Assembly: GCA_001724995.1 (NCBI GenBank)
Contig: MEFD01000018.1
Span: forward strand, 1 to 64,000
DNA from: Rubrivivax sp. SCN 71-131
GTDB lineage: Bacteria > Pseudomonadota > Gammaproteobacteria > Burkholderiales > Burkholderiaceae_C
DNA length: 64,000 bases
Direction: 5' to 3'
Shown here: piece by piece, positions 8,069-21,083 of the stretch
How positions within the stretch are numbered: position 1 is the first letter of the stretch
Layout: each line of letters opens with the position of its first letter
Program-made: the position numbers and the translations under genes
Notes under the pieces: model-generated
What the model saw: the letters and a program-made list of their open reading frames with translations, nothing else
Databases searched by the model: none
Told to the model about the DNA's origin: nothing

Positions 8069-9103
8069 ATGCCTGAAGTCTCAACCCGCCTCACGGCCGT
8101 GATCGGCCGACCGCGTCGTCGCGCGATCGTCCTCGGCGCCGCCGCCGTCGCCGCCGGCCTGCCGCTGGCCGGGCGCAGCGCGAGCCGCCGCGCCCGGCTG
8201 GTGCTGGCCGGGCCGATGGCGGCGGTGTCCTACCCGATGATGCTGCTGGCCGAGAACGGCGCGCTGGCGCCCTGGGCCGAACAGGTCGAGTTCGTCACCT
8301 GGAAGGACCCTGACCAGTTGCGGCTGCTGGCCCTCGAGGGCAAGGCCGATTTCGTGGCCATGCCGACCAACGTCGCCGCCAACCTCTTCAACCGCCGCGT
8401 GCGCCTGGCGCTGCTCAACGTCTCGACCTGGGGCATCCTGTGCGTGCTCTCGCGCCAGCCGGGGCCGATGACCCTGGCCGACCTGAAGGGCCAGGAGTTG
8501 CTCGTGCCCTTCCGCGGCGACATGCCCGACATCGTGCTGCAGCTGCTGGCCGCGCGCGAAGGCATCGACCTGCGCAAGGACATGAAGCTGCGCTACGTCG
8601 CTTCGCCGCTGGACGCCATGCAGATGCTGCTGCTGCGCCAGGCCGAGCATGCGCTGCTGGCCGAGCCGGCGGCCTCGATGGCGCTGCGCAAGACGCATTC
8701 CTTCCCGATGTCGGCGGTGGCGCCCGAGCTCTACCGCGCCATCGACCTCCAGGCCGAGTGGGGGCGCGTGCTGCATCGTGCGCCGCGGATGCCGCAGGCC
8801 GGCATCTGCGTGCTCGGCCGTGCCCTGGACGACGCCGCGCTGCGCCAGGGCTTCCAGAAGGCCTACGCCAAGGCACTGGGCGAGTGCGAAGCCGACCCCG
8901 ACGCCTGCGGCGCCGTCGTCGAGCGCCATGTGCCGCAGCTCAGCGCCGCCGCGGTGGCCGATGCGGTGCGCGCCGACGACGCGCATGTGCAGAGCGCGCG
9001 CGCCGCGCGCGCCGAGCTGCAGTTCTTCTTCCAGCAGTTGCTGGAGCGCCAGCCGGGACTCGTCGGCGGCGCCATGCCCGGCGACGCCTTCTTCGGCGAA
9101 TAG
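8069..9103 (+). CDS. ABC transporter substrate-binding protein (NitT/TauT type)
   Basis: A 344-aa periplasmic binding protein of the nitrate/sulfonate/bicarbonate type. It has an Arg-rich N-terminus and hydrophobic core (GRPRRRAIVLGAAAVAAGLPLAG) like a Tat-type signal. The type-2 periplasmic fold includes KADFVAMPTNVAANLFNRR, LADLKGQELLVPF and EPAASMALRK. The ATG at 8069 was preferred to the TTG at 7991 because GGAG lies 8 nt upstream. It is followed by a TonB-receptor remnant, permease, ATPase and nnrS on the same strand, which would form an import system. The ligand is unknown. The link to nnrS and a TonB receptor suggests a metal or metal complex, but this is a guess. Confidence 0.8.
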   Translation: MPEVSTRLTAVIGRPRRRAIVLGAAAVAAGLPLAGRSASRRARLVLAGPMAAVSYPMMLLAENGALAPWAEQVEFVTWKDPDQLRLLALEGKADFVAMPTNVAANLFNRRVRLALLNVSTWGILCVLSRQPGPMTLADLKGQELLVPFRGDMPDIVLQLLAAREGIDLRKDMKLRYVASPLDAMQMLLLRQAEHALLAEPAASMALRKTHSFPMSAVAPELYRAIDLQAEWGRVLHRAPRMPQAGICVLGRALDDAALRQGFQKAYAKALGECEADPDACGAVVERHVPQLSAAAVADAVRADDAHVQSARAARAELQFFFQQLLERQPGLVGGAMPGDAFFGE

Positions 9104-9135
9104 CCCTGCACGGCCCGTCGCGTCTCGTCGCCTGA

Positions 9136-9615
9136 GCCCGAACCGCCGCCGCCCTGGCCACGCTGATTCCCCAAGGCGCTGCCGTCGCCGCGCCGCAAGC
9201 CCGGATGCCCACCGTCACCGTCACCGTCACCGCCACGCGGGCCGAGCAGGAGGCGGCGGCGCTGCGCGCCTATCGTAGCCAAATCGACATCACCAACGCC
9301 GCCATCCGGCCCGAGAGTTCGCGCTCCTTCGAACTCGCCAGCGAGAGCCTGACGTGGCGCTCGGGGCCGTGGTCGGCACGCGTCGTTGCGCAGTACACCG
9401 GCGCGCAGACGTCGACTGGCGGCGCGGCGCTGACCGGCTACGCGCACGTCAATGCCAGCGTCGGCCACGAGCTGACGCTCGCCCCTGGCCGGCGGCGGCG
9501 GCTGCGCGCCGGCTTGGACAACCTGGGCAACGTGCGCCTGGCCGAGCAATTGCCCGAGTTCGGCTATGCCGAACGCGCGCGCCGCGCCTTCGTGCAGGCA
9601 CGCCTCCAGTTCTGA
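9136..9615 (+). pseudogene. TonB-dependent receptor remnant (internal deletion)
   Basis: The fragment joins the beginning and end of a receptor gene. In frame after a stop at 9133-9135 comes a signal-peptide-like stretch (ATLIPQGAAVAAPQAR). Next is a TonB-box-like TVTVTVTATRAEQEAA, and after about 25 residues the sequence is already the final part of a beta barrel (SFELASESLTWRSGPWSARV, LDNLGNV, terminal RLQF). A full receptor has 600-700 residues; the plug and most barrel strands are missing. An ATG at 9205 would allow a 136-aa product, which could not form a barrel. It sits inside the ABC importer operon, so a cognate outer-membrane receptor was probably once encoded here. Confidence 0.75.
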
Positions 9616-9618
9616 CCG

Positions 9619-10410
9619 ATGAGCCTGCTGCAGCGCTGGACCGCGGCGGTCGCCACCTACGCCTGGAGCGCCTGGGGGGCCATCGCCAGCCTGCTGGCGG
9701 CGCTGGCGCTGTGGGAGTGGGCCGCGGCGCAGCTCGGCCCGCTGGCGCTGCCCGACCCGCTGGCCGCGGGGCAGGCGCTGCTCGAGCTGATGCAGCGCGG
9801 CAGCCTGTGGCCCGATCTCGCGGCCACGGCGCGGCGCGCGCTCATCGGCCTCGCCCTGTCGATCGGCGCGGGCACGCTGCTGGGTATCGTCGCCGGGCTG
9901 TCGCCGACGGCGGCGCTGGCGTCGCGGCCGCTGGTGACGGTGATGCTGGGCACGCCGCCGATCGCCTGGCTGGTGCTGGCGCTGCTGTGGTTCGGCAGCG
10001 GCGACGGCACGCCGGTGTTCACCGTCTTCATCGCCACCGTGCCCATCGTCTTCGGCGCCGCCTTGCAGGGCACGCGTACGCTGGATGCGCAGCTGCGCGA
10101 CATGGCGCGCGCCTTCGGCCTGCCCTGGCCCATGACGCTGGCGCAGGTGTACGGCCCGCACGTGCTGTCCTACGTCTTCCCGGCCTGGATCACGGCGCTG
10201 GGCAGCGCCTGGAAAGTCGTCGTCATGGCCGAGCTGCTGGCCAGCCCCGACGGCGTCGGCGCCGCGCTGGCGATCGCGCGCTCGCAACTCGACACCGCCG
10301 CGGCGCTGGCCTGGACCGGCGCCGTCGTCGCCTCGCTGCTGCTGCTCGAGTACGCCGTGCTGGAGCCGATCAAGCGCGAGTTCGAGCGCTGGCGCCAGGA
10401 CCCCACCTAG
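9619..10410 (+). CDS. ABC transporter permease (SsuC/TauC-like)
   Basis: A 263-aa inner-membrane permease with about six helices (for example IASLLAALALWEWAAAQLG, LIGLALSIGAGTLLGIVAGL, VASLLLLEYAVL). The BPD_transp_1 EAA-like loop sits around LRDMARAFGLPWPMTLAQVY. It begins 3 nt after the receptor remnant stop and is followed 13 nt later by the ATPase. It forms the channel of the importer fed by the protein at 8069-9103. Confidence 0.88.
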   Translation: MSLLQRWTAAVATYAWSAWGAIASLLAALALWEWAAAQLGPLALPDPLAAGQALLELMQRGSLWPDLAATARRALIGLALSIGAGTLLGIVAGLSPTAALASRPLVTVMLGTPPIAWLVLALLWFGSGDGTPVFTVFIATVPIVFGAALQGTRTLDAQLRDMARAFGLPWPMTLAQVYGPHVLSYVFPAWITALGSAWKVVVMAELLASPDGVGAALAIARSQLDTAAALAWTGAVVASLLLLEYAVLEPIKREFERWRQDPT

Positions 10411-10423
10411 AGAGACACCACGC

Positions 10424-11173
10424 ATGCTCGAGATCCGCGGTCTGCACCACGCCTGGGGCGTCACCGAGGTGCTGCACGACGTCAGCCTGCACCTGCATGC
10501 CGGCGAACTGCTGGCCCTGGTCGGACCCTCGGGCTGCGGCAAGACGACGCTGCTGCACCTGGCCGCAGGCCTGCTGCCGCTGCAGAGCGGCCACATCCGG
10601 CGCGCGGTCACGCGCCCGGCGATGCTCTTTCAGCAACCGCGCCTGCTGCCCTGGCAGCGCACGATCGACAACATCGGCATCGGCCTGTGCGCGCAGGGGC
10701 TGGCACGCGCGCAGGCGCGCGAGCGCGCACGCCGCCTGGCCCACGAGCTCGGCCTTGACGACCGCGCGCTGCACGCCTACCCGCACGAGCTCTCCGGCGG
10801 CATGCAGAGCCGCGCCGCGCTGGCGCGCGCGCTGCTGCTGGAGCCGGCCCTGCTGCTGCTGGACGAGCCCTTCTCGGCCCTGGACGTGGGCCTGCGCGCA
10901 CAGCTGCATGCGCTGCTTCTGGACCACGTGCAGCGGCGGCGCACCGCGGTGCTGCTGATCACGCACGACCTGATGGAGGCCGTGCGTCTGGCCGACTCGG
11001 TGCTGGTGATGGCGCCGGCGCCGGGGCGGCTGGTCCATCGCCAGCCGCTGCAAGGGCTGCCGCTGGCACGGAACGACGCCGCCGTGCATCGCGCCGCGGC
11101 GGAGCTGCTGGCGGTGCCGGTGCTGCGCCAGGCCTTCGACCTGCCTCCCCTGGAGCCTGCATGCCCGGCCTGA
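10424..11173 (+). CDS. ABC transporter ATP-binding protein (SsuB/TauB-like)
   Basis: A 249-aa ATPase. It has Walker A GPSGCGKTTLL (about 35-45), Q-loop FQQPRLLPW, signature LSGGMQSR, Walker B LLLLDEPFSALD and an H-loop His in LLITHDLMEA. The arrangement is typical of NitT/TauT-family importers. The last 13 nt overlap the start of nnrS, indicating translational coupling and that the nnrS product belongs with the importer. Confidence 0.9.
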   Translation: MLEIRGLHHAWGVTEVLHDVSLHLHAGELLALVGPSGCGKTTLLHLAAGLLPLQSGHIRRAVTRPAMLFQQPRLLPWQRTIDNIGIGLCAQGLARAQARERARRLAHELGLDDRALHAYPHELSGGMQSRAALARALLLEPALLLLDEPFSALDVGLRAQLHALLLDHVQRRRTAVLLITHDLMEAVRLADSVLVMAPAPGRLVHRQPLQGLPLARNDAAVHRAAAELLAVPVLRQAFDLPPLEPACPA

Positions 11174-12393
11174 ACCACCCGCTGCAGCGCGAGCACGCGC
11201 TCTGGCAGTGTGCGCTGCGCCCCTTCTTCCTGGGCGCGCTGGCGGTGGCGCTGGCGGTGATGGCCGCCTGGCTGCTGGTGCTGGGCGCGGGCCCGGCGCT
11301 GCCCGCCGCGCTGCAGCCACGCTGGCACGGCCTGGGCCTGATGCTGGGCATGGGGCTGGCCGCGGTGGCCGGCTTCCTCTTCACCGCGGTGCCCGAGTTC
11401 ACGAGGTCGCCGGAGTTCGAGGAGGCCTGGCTGCGGCGGGGCTTCGCGCTCTGGTTGCCCTGCGCGCTGCTGCCCTGGCTGCCCTGGCCCTGGGCCGAGC
11501 CCGCCGCCGCGCTGCTGGGCGCGCTGTTCCTCGCCTGGCTCTCGCGCCGGGTGCTGCCGCGGTTGTGGCAGCAGGACGGGCGGCCGCACCTGGAGCTGAT
11601 GGTGGGCCTGCTGGCCTTGCAGCTGGCCCTGCTCGGACTGGCACAGGCGCTGGGGCGCGGGCGACTTGCCGGCCCCTGGCTCGATGCGCTGCTGCTGGCC
11701 TTCGCCGCGCTCACCATCCTGGCGCTGAGCCGCATCTCGATGCGCATCGTCAATCGCGCGCTCGACGCGCGCCGCGATGCCGGCCTGCCGGTGCCCGAGG
11801 ACCCCTACCTCGCGCGGCCGCCGCGGCGGCGCCTGGTGCTGGCGCTGCTCGCGGCCCAGGCCGCCGCCGGCGTGCTGCTGGGCGAACTGCCGCGCGTGCA
11901 AGGCTGGCTGGCGCTGGCCAGCGCCGCGGCCCTGGCGGCGCTGCTCACCGACTGGCACGTGGGGCGTGCGCTGCTGCGGCGCTGGCCGCTGGCGCTCTAC
12001 CTCGTCTGCGTCTCGCTGTGCGCCGGTTGTGCGCTCTGGGGCCTGGGCCTGCTCGGACTGGGCGGCGGCTGGATCAGTGCCGGGCGCCACCTGGTGGCCA
12101 TCGGCGGCTTCGCGCTGGCGATCTTCATGGTCATGGCCATCGCCGGGCGCACGCACGTCGGCGTTGCCCTGGACGAGCGGCCCTGGCTGCCGGCCGCGGC
12201 GGCGCTGCTGCTGGCCGCAGCGGCGCTGCGCGTGGCCGCGGCCCTGGGCGGGCCCTGGCAGACGCTGCTCGCTGCGGGGCTGGCCTGGATGCTGGCCTTC
12301 GGCTGGATGGCGGCCCACAGCCTGCCGCTATGGTGGCGCGCGCGCGGCGACGGCCAGCGCGGCTGCCAGGAGCCGCTGGACGGCGAGGGCTGA
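11161..12393 (+). CDS. nnrS: NnrS family haem/copper membrane protein
   Basis: A 410-aa polytopic protein with about 12 hydrophobic segments and the NnrS pattern: WQCALRPFFLGALAVAL at the N-terminus, a VAGFLFTAVPEF motif, AALTILALSRISMRIVN, and DWHVGRALLRR mid-protein. NnrS proteins contain haem and copper and are linked to nitric-oxide stress and denitrification in characterised bacteria. It is the last gene of the importer operon. No FNR/DNR-type TTGAT-N4-ATCAA site was seen before the operon. The physiological role here is inferred only from family. Confidence 0.85.
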   Translation: MPGLNHPLQREHALWQCALRPFFLGALAVALAVMAAWLLVLGAGPALPAALQPRWHGLGLMLGMGLAAVAGFLFTAVPEFTRSPEFEEAWLRRGFALWLPCALLPWLPWPWAEPAAALLGALFLAWLSRRVLPRLWQQDGRPHLELMVGLLALQLALLGLAQALGRGRLAGPWLDALLLAFAALTILALSRISMRIVNRALDARRDAGLPVPEDPYLARPPRRRLVLALLAAQAAAGVLLGELPRVQGWLALASAAALAALLTDWHVGRALLRRWPLALYLVCVSLCAGCALWGLGLLGLGGGWISAGRHLVAIGGFALAIFMVMAIAGRTHVGVALDERPWLPAAAALLLAAAALRVAAALGGPWQTLLAAGLAWMLAFGWMAAHSLPLWWRARGDGQRGCQEPLDGEG

Positions 12394-12436
12394 CCGGACT
12401 CGCGGCGCGCCTGGCGCCTGCCGGCGCTGCAGCGCA

Positions 12437-12778
12437 TCACGGCCCGGCGTCGGCTGCGGACTGGATTTCGGGCACGTCGACGATGGAGCCGTCCTTCATG
12501 CGGTAGGCGACACCGGCCTGCTGCCCGTCGCCACGGCCGATGGCGCCGCTGGCCTTGTAGCGCTCGATCTTCTCGCCCTGCTTCACCACGAGTTCCATGC
12601 TCGGCTTGCCGGCGTCGGTGATCACCGTCACGTCGCGCTTTGCGAACGGGCTGAGCAGCGGGTTCTGCGCCACCGTGATGAGCAGGGCGGCGATGACGAC
12701 GAGGAAGACGTCGATCAGGTTGACGACCGACAGGATCGGGGCGTCGGTCTCCGCCTCGTGCAGCAGCTTCAGCGCCAT
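12437..12778 (-). CDS. DUF2149 domain protein (ExbD-like), orphaned
   Basis: A 113-aa protein with one N-terminal membrane helix (ILSVVNLIDVFLVVIAALLITV, with an Asp as in ExbD) and a soluble tail containing GKPSMELVVKQGEKIERYK and GVAYRMKDGSIV, characteristic of DUF2149. Homologues usually sit downstream of a MotA/TolQ/ExbB-like channel and a CobN-like protein. Here the ATG overlaps a TGA of an upstream frame (TGATG), the coupling expected for a lost channel gene, but only unrecognisable sequence lies upstream. It is convergent with nnrS across 43 nt. It is probably non-functional without partners unless they are encoded elsewhere. Confidence 0.7.
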   Translation of the reverse strand: MALKLLHEAETDAPILSVVNLIDVFLVVIAALLITVAQNPLLSPFAKRDVTVITDAGKPSMELVVKQGEKIERYKASGAIGRGDGQQAGVAYRMKDGSIVDVPEIQSAADAGP

Positions 12779-13152
12779 CACGCGGCTCCCGCCGGGCGCG
12801 CCTGCGCCGCCGGCTCGCGTGCGTCGATCGGCTGCGGCTTGGCTGCCGACAGCCAGGCGTGCGGCACGCGCGCCAGCGCCGGCAGCCAAGCCGAACTTGC
12901 CGCGCAGCGCGCCAAGCCATGCGAGGCAGGGCAGGAACAGCGCGGGCGCGGGCCTGCCTGCCGTGCGGTCGACGTACGTCGACCGCGTAGTTCCTGCGCG
13001 ATGCCCATGATGTGTCCGCCATCCCGGCTCGCTACACTGCGCCCGATGGAAGGTGGCGTGCACGTTCGGCTCGCGACAGCCCTCGGGACGGGCGCAGCGG
13101 GGGCTTGGCTCGCGGCGACGTTGTGGATGCGATGTCCGTCGGAGCGCGCGCG
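12779..13152. other. 374-bp stretch with no intact gene; possible degraded channel-gene 3' end
   Basis: No convincing gene is present between DUF2149 and the histidine kinase. On the minus strand a frame ending at the TGA overlapping the DUF2149 start reads IMGIAQELRGRR, then a basic/Ala-rich tail. That could be the last part of the MotA/TolQ-like gene expected at this place, but the similarity is too weak to assert. The stretch also contains the 22-bp palindrome at 12965-12986 and must hold the promoter of the kinase gene. Confidence 0.4.
12965..12986. repeat. Perfect 22-bp palindrome
   Basis: The left arm gcggtcgacgt is followed immediately by its exact reverse complement acgtcgaccgc, centred at 12975/12976. 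It lies about 167 bp upstream of the kinase start. It could be a dimeric-regulator operator or a relic junction. Confidence 0.5.
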
Positions 13153-15699
<2,547 letters not shown>

Positions 15700-15734
15700 G
15701 TGCGGGTCCGTCCCCGCGGGGATCGCGCGGCCCG

Positions 15735-17683
<1,949 letters not shown>

Positions 17684-17687
17684 GGCG

Positions 17688-19052
17688 CTACTTCGCCGCC
17701 GCCGTCTGGTCGACGATCACCGCCAGGCCCTCGGCGAGGCCTGCGCCGCGAACCTCGGTGCGACGCCCGTCGGTGAGGCCACGCTGCACCTGCAGCGCCA
17801 CGGCCTTGCCCTCGCGCAGCACCCACAGCGTGCCGTCGGTGCCGTTGCCGTTGCCGCGCTCGCCCGTGGCCGCGCGGCGCGGCGTGGGAGGCGGCCGCGG
17901 GATCAGCTTGGAGACGAAGCTGCCGGCGGCGGGCGCGGCGCCGGCCGCCGCCGCATCGACGGGCGTGAAGCGCAGCGCGCTGTTGGGCACCAGCAGCACG
18001 CCCTCGTGCTCGACGGTGGCGATGATCGCGTTGGCCGTCATGCCCGGGCGCAGCGAGAGGTCGCCGTTGTCGACGTCGAGCTGCGTCGTGTAGGTGATGA
18101 CGTTGTCGGTCGTCGTCGAGCCGAAGGCCACGCGGGTGACGCGCGCCGGGTACTCGCGCCCGGGCTGCGCGGCGACGGTGAAGTGCGCGCGCTGCCCGAC
18201 CTTCAGCTGCGCGACGTCGGCTTCGTCGACGTTGACCGAGAGCTTCATCGCGCGCAGGTCCTCGGCCAGCGTGAGCAGCGTCACCGCCTGCAGCGAGGCC
18301 GCGACGGCGTTGCCAGGCTCGACGTTGCGGGCCAGCACGACGCCGTCGATGGGTGAGCGGATCGTCGCCTTGGCGAGACTGGTCTGGCTGGTCGAGAGCG
18401 CCGCCGCGGCCTGCGCCACGTTGGCTTCGGCGGCGGCCAGGTCGGCGACCGCGCGCGCGGTGCTCGCGCGTGCGCTGTCCAGCTCGGTCGCCGCCGGCAG
18501 CCGGCCGGCCGAGAGTCGGGCCGCTTCCTCCAGGCGCTGCAGGCGCGCGCGCACCTCCTGCTGCGTCGCGGCGGCCTGTGCGCGACGCGCGCGCGCGCCC
18601 TGCAGCTCGGCCTGCGCGCTGCGCACGGCGTCGCCGAGCCGGGCGCGGTCGAGCTCGACGAGGAGCTGGCCCCGCTTCACCGCGTCGTTGACGTCGACGA
18701 GCACGCGCGTCACCGTGCCCGAGAGTTCGCTGCCCACGGCGACCGAGCGCGTCGGCTGCAGCGTGCCGGTGGCGCCGACGGTGACGGCCAGCGCCCCGCG
18801 CGTGACCGCCTGTGTCACGTACTGCGGGGCGGCCTGCCGCGTCGCCTCGCGCTGCCACAGCCAGGCGCCCACGCCCAGCGCGGCCAGCGCCAGCAGGGCC
18901 AGCGCGGTCGAGCCGCGCCGCCACCACGGGCGCCGGGCTTCGGCGAGCAGGCCATGCAGGTCGGATGCGGCGTCTGCGGCGGCGGCGGGCACGGGTGCGG
19001 CAGCGGCAGCGGCAGCGGCAGCGTTCGGGGAGGGGGCGGATGGTTCGCTCAC
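17688..19052 (-). CDS. Efflux periplasmic adaptor (MacA/HlyD family)
   Basis: A 454-aa protein with a short cytoplasmic Ala-rich N-terminus, a membrane helix about 47-65 (TALALLALAALGVGAWLW), and lipoyl halves flanking a coiled-coil hairpin rich in Ala/Arg/Gln (about 130-240). The motif ATIRSPIDGVVLARNVEPG is diagnostic for the adaptor family; beta-barrel and membrane-proximal domains follow. Translation starts at GTG 19052, which overlaps the stop of the outer-membrane gene (GTGA). Compared with MacA it has an insertion near residues 360-410 rich in Ala, Pro, Arg and Gly. Confidence 0.9.
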   Translation of the reverse strand: MSEPSAPSPNAAAAAAAAAPVPAAAADAASDLHGLLAEARRPWWRRGSTALALLALAALGVGAWLWQREATRQAAPQYVTQAVTRGALAVTVGATGTLQPTRSVAVGSELSGTVTRVLVDVNDAVKRGQLLVELDRARLGDAVRSAQAELQGARARRAQAAATQQEVRARLQRLEEAARLSAGRLPAATELDSARASTARAVADLAAAEANVAQAAAALSTSQTSLAKATIRSPIDGVVLARNVEPGNAVAASLQAVTLLTLAEDLRAMKLSVNVDEADVAQLKVGQRAHFTVAAQPGREYPARVTRVAFGSTTTDNVITYTTQLDVDNGDLSLRPGMTANAIIATVEHEGVLLVPNSALRFTPVDAAAAGAAPAAGSFVSKLIPRPPPTPRRAATGERGNGNGTDGTLWVLREGKAVALQVQRGLTDGRRTEVRGAGLAEGLAVIVDQTAAAK

Positions 19053-20515
19053 GGGCGCGTGCTCCTCGCGTCGGGATCGGGGCGGCTCCAGCCGCCGCCC
19101 AGGGCCTTGTAGAGGCGGATGTGGCTGCCGGCGAGATCGGTGCGGGCGCCGACGAGGGACTCCGCAGCGGCGAGGGCGCTGCGCTCGGCATCGAGCAGGT
19201 TCAGGAAGTCGGTGAGGCCGGCGTCGAAGCCGATGCGCGCCAGGCGCAGCGCCTCGTCGGCGGCGCCGACGGCCTGCGCCAGGGCGTCCTCGCGCTGGCG
19301 CGCGCTGGCCAGCGCCGAGAGCGCGTCCTCGACGTCGCGGGTGGCCGCCAGCACCGCGGCCTTCCAGTCGATGCGTGCCGCCTCGAGCGCGGCCTGCTGC
19401 GCCTGCACGCGCGCCTGGCCGGCGCCGCCGTCGAGCAGCGTCCAGTCGATCGCCGCGGCGAGGCCGGCGAGCAGGGCGCCGCTGCCCCCCAGCGCCGACC
19501 AGGTGGCAGCCTGCAGGCCCAGGTTGCCGCTGAGGCGCAGCGTCGGCTTGCGCTCGGCCTCGCGCTGCGCCAGCGTGGCCAGCTGCGACTCGATGCGGTG
19601 CTGCGCCGCCTGCAGATCGAAGCGCCGCTGCAGCAGCTGTGCCGGCTGCGGCAGCGCGGGCAGCGCCGGGGCGCGCACCGCCTGCGCGGCGGGCCGCTGC
19701 TGCGCCCGTTCAAGCAACTCGGCGGCCTGGGCCGGGTTGCGTCCGGTGAGCAGGGCAAGGGCATTCGCGGCCTGGGCCTGCGTGTGCTGCAGCGCTGCCA
19801 GGCGCGCCTGCAGCCCCTGCACGGCGCTGCGCGCCTGCTCCGCTTCGAGCCCGCCGGCGAGCCCGCTGCGCTCGCGCAACTGCACCAGGGCCAGCGTCTG
19901 CTGCTGGCTGTCCAGACTGGCCGCCGCCGCCGCCCGCTGCGCGCGCGCGTCCTGCCATTGCAGGTAGGCCAGCCCGGTTTCGGCGGCCACCGCCAGCCGC
20001 GTGGCCTGCAGCATGGCCGCGGCAGTGTCGACGTCGGCTGCAGCCGCCGCCAGCGCGGCGTCGTTCGCGCCGAAGAGGTCGGCCTCCCAGCTCGCGTCCA
20101 GGCTCGCCCGCAGGCTGTTGACGCTGCGCCCGGCGCTGCGGCTGCGGCCGGCGCTTGCACCCAGCCCGAGGCTGGGTTGCTGCGTGGCGGCGCTGAGCTC
20201 GCGCAGGGCGCGCGCCCGGGCCAGGTTGCTGGCGGCCGCACGCAACTCGAGGTTGTGGGCCAGCGCCTCGTCGACCAGCGCCGGCAGCTGCGCGTCGTCG
20301 AAGCCCTGCCACCAGTCGCGCTGCGCCTTGGCGTCGGTCGCGGCTGCCGCAGGCAAGGCCTGAGCCCACCGCGCCGGCAGTTCCCGCGCCGCCTGCGGCG
20401 GCGGGTCGGGCCTGGTGGCCAACGGCGCGCAGCCTGCAACAAGGGCGATCAGTCCGGGCAGCACGAGCCGCGAAGTCCTCGGGCGCGCCGGTGGCAGGGC
20501 GGTCGATCGGTGCAT
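19049..20515 (-). CDS. Outer-membrane efflux lipoprotein (NodT/TolC family)
   Basis: An outer-membrane channel of the NodT branch. It has an N-terminal lipobox LIALVAGC, then two OEP repeats. Typical segments are ALPALVDEALAHNLELRAA..., DWWQGFDDAQL, LGLGASAGRSRSAGRS and ARIGFDAGLTDFLNLLDAE. The start is taken at the ATG at 20515 (MHRSTALPP), which places the signal peptide directly; an ATG at 20563 is also in frame. It is the first gene of the operon outer-membrane channel, adaptor, ATPase, permease, all overlapping or nearly so. The exported substrate is unknown. Confidence 0.88.
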   Translation of the reverse strand: MHRSTALPPARPRTSRLVLPGLIALVAGCAPLATRPDPPPQAARELPARWAQALPAAAATDAKAQRDWWQGFDDAQLPALVDEALAHNLELRAAASNLARARALRELSAATQQPSLGLGASAGRSRSAGRSVNSLRASLDASWEADLFGANDAALAAAAADVDTAAAMLQATRLAVAAETGLAYLQWQDARAQRAAAAASLDSQQQTLALVQLRERSGLAGGLEAEQARSAVQGLQARLAALQHTQAQAANALALLTGRNPAQAAELLERAQQRPAAQAVRAPALPALPQPAQLLQRRFDLQAAQHRIESQLATLAQREAERKPTLRLSGNLGLQAATWSALGGSGALLAGLAAAIDWTLLDGGAGQARVQAQQAALEAARIDWKAAVLAATRDVEDALSALASARQREDALAQAVGAADEALRLARIGFDAGLTDFLNLLDAERSALAAAESLVGARTDLAGSHIRLYKALGGGWSRPDPDARSTRP

Positions 20516-20621
20516 GTCCTCGGCGGTTTTACCGGCTCCCGGTGCCGGGCATGTGGCTGCCATGTAAAGAAGAAGCGGCGCCCCGCGGCTCGCCCCAGGG
20601 CGGGAAGCCGTTGCCGGGAGG

Positions 20622-21083
20622 TTACAGGAAGCGCTCGAGCAGGCGCCTGGACGGGCGATCGAGCGCGGCGAAGTCGCGCACGCGAAAGTGCAGGCCGTCG
20701 CGGGCGGCGATCAGCAGCCCACGCTCGCCCAGGCGGCGGATGTCCTCCTCGCCCTTGAGCACGAGCTGCGTTGCGCCGCGGTCGGTCTGCACCTGCCAGG
20801 TGCTGGGCGTGGAGAAGCTGCTCACCGCAAGCAGGCGGCGGATCTCGGGCACGAACTCGCGCCGGGCCAGCTCCTCCTCGACCAGCGCGCGCGGCGCGGC
20901 GGGCAGCGCCTGCGGCGCCTCCACCCAGGCGAGCTCGCGGCCGCGGGCGTCGAGCAGGGCCAGGCCCTCGTCCGGCGCGGTGAGCGGGAAGGCGCGCACC
21001 GGGACCACGCCGACATGCGCCGTACCGTCGGCGTCGGTGAGCACGAGACGGCCGAAGTCGTCACGATGCAGGCCGAAGTTCAT
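20622..21083 (-). CDS. Cyanophycin-associated DUF1854 protein
   Basis: A 153-aa soluble protein with the DUF1854 pattern: DDFGRLVLTDADGT, VGVVPVRAFPLTAPDEGLAL, ELAWVE, VEEELARREFVPEI and IRRLGERGLLIAARDGLHFRVRDF. Homologues are found beside cphA genes together with a dedicated ABC exporter-like protein, as here. The molecular function is not known. Its start overlaps the stop of the ABC transporter gene (ATGA), indicating coupled expression, and the pair is divergent from cphA'-cphA. Confidence 0.85.
   Translation of the reverse strand: MNFGLHRDDFGRLVLTDADGTAHVGVVPVRAFPLTAPDEGLALLDARGRELAWVEAPQALPAAPRALVEEELARREFVPEIRRLLAVSSFSTPSTWQVQTDRGATQLVLKGEEDIRRLGERGLLIAARDGLHFRVRDFAALDRPSRRLLERFL

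Noticed and set aside
15711-15722. Palindrome tccccgcgggga between the kinase and MacB-like permease
   Set aside because: At 12 bp, all-GC core and without a T run, it is not distinguishable from chance in this DNA, and too short for a confident terminator.
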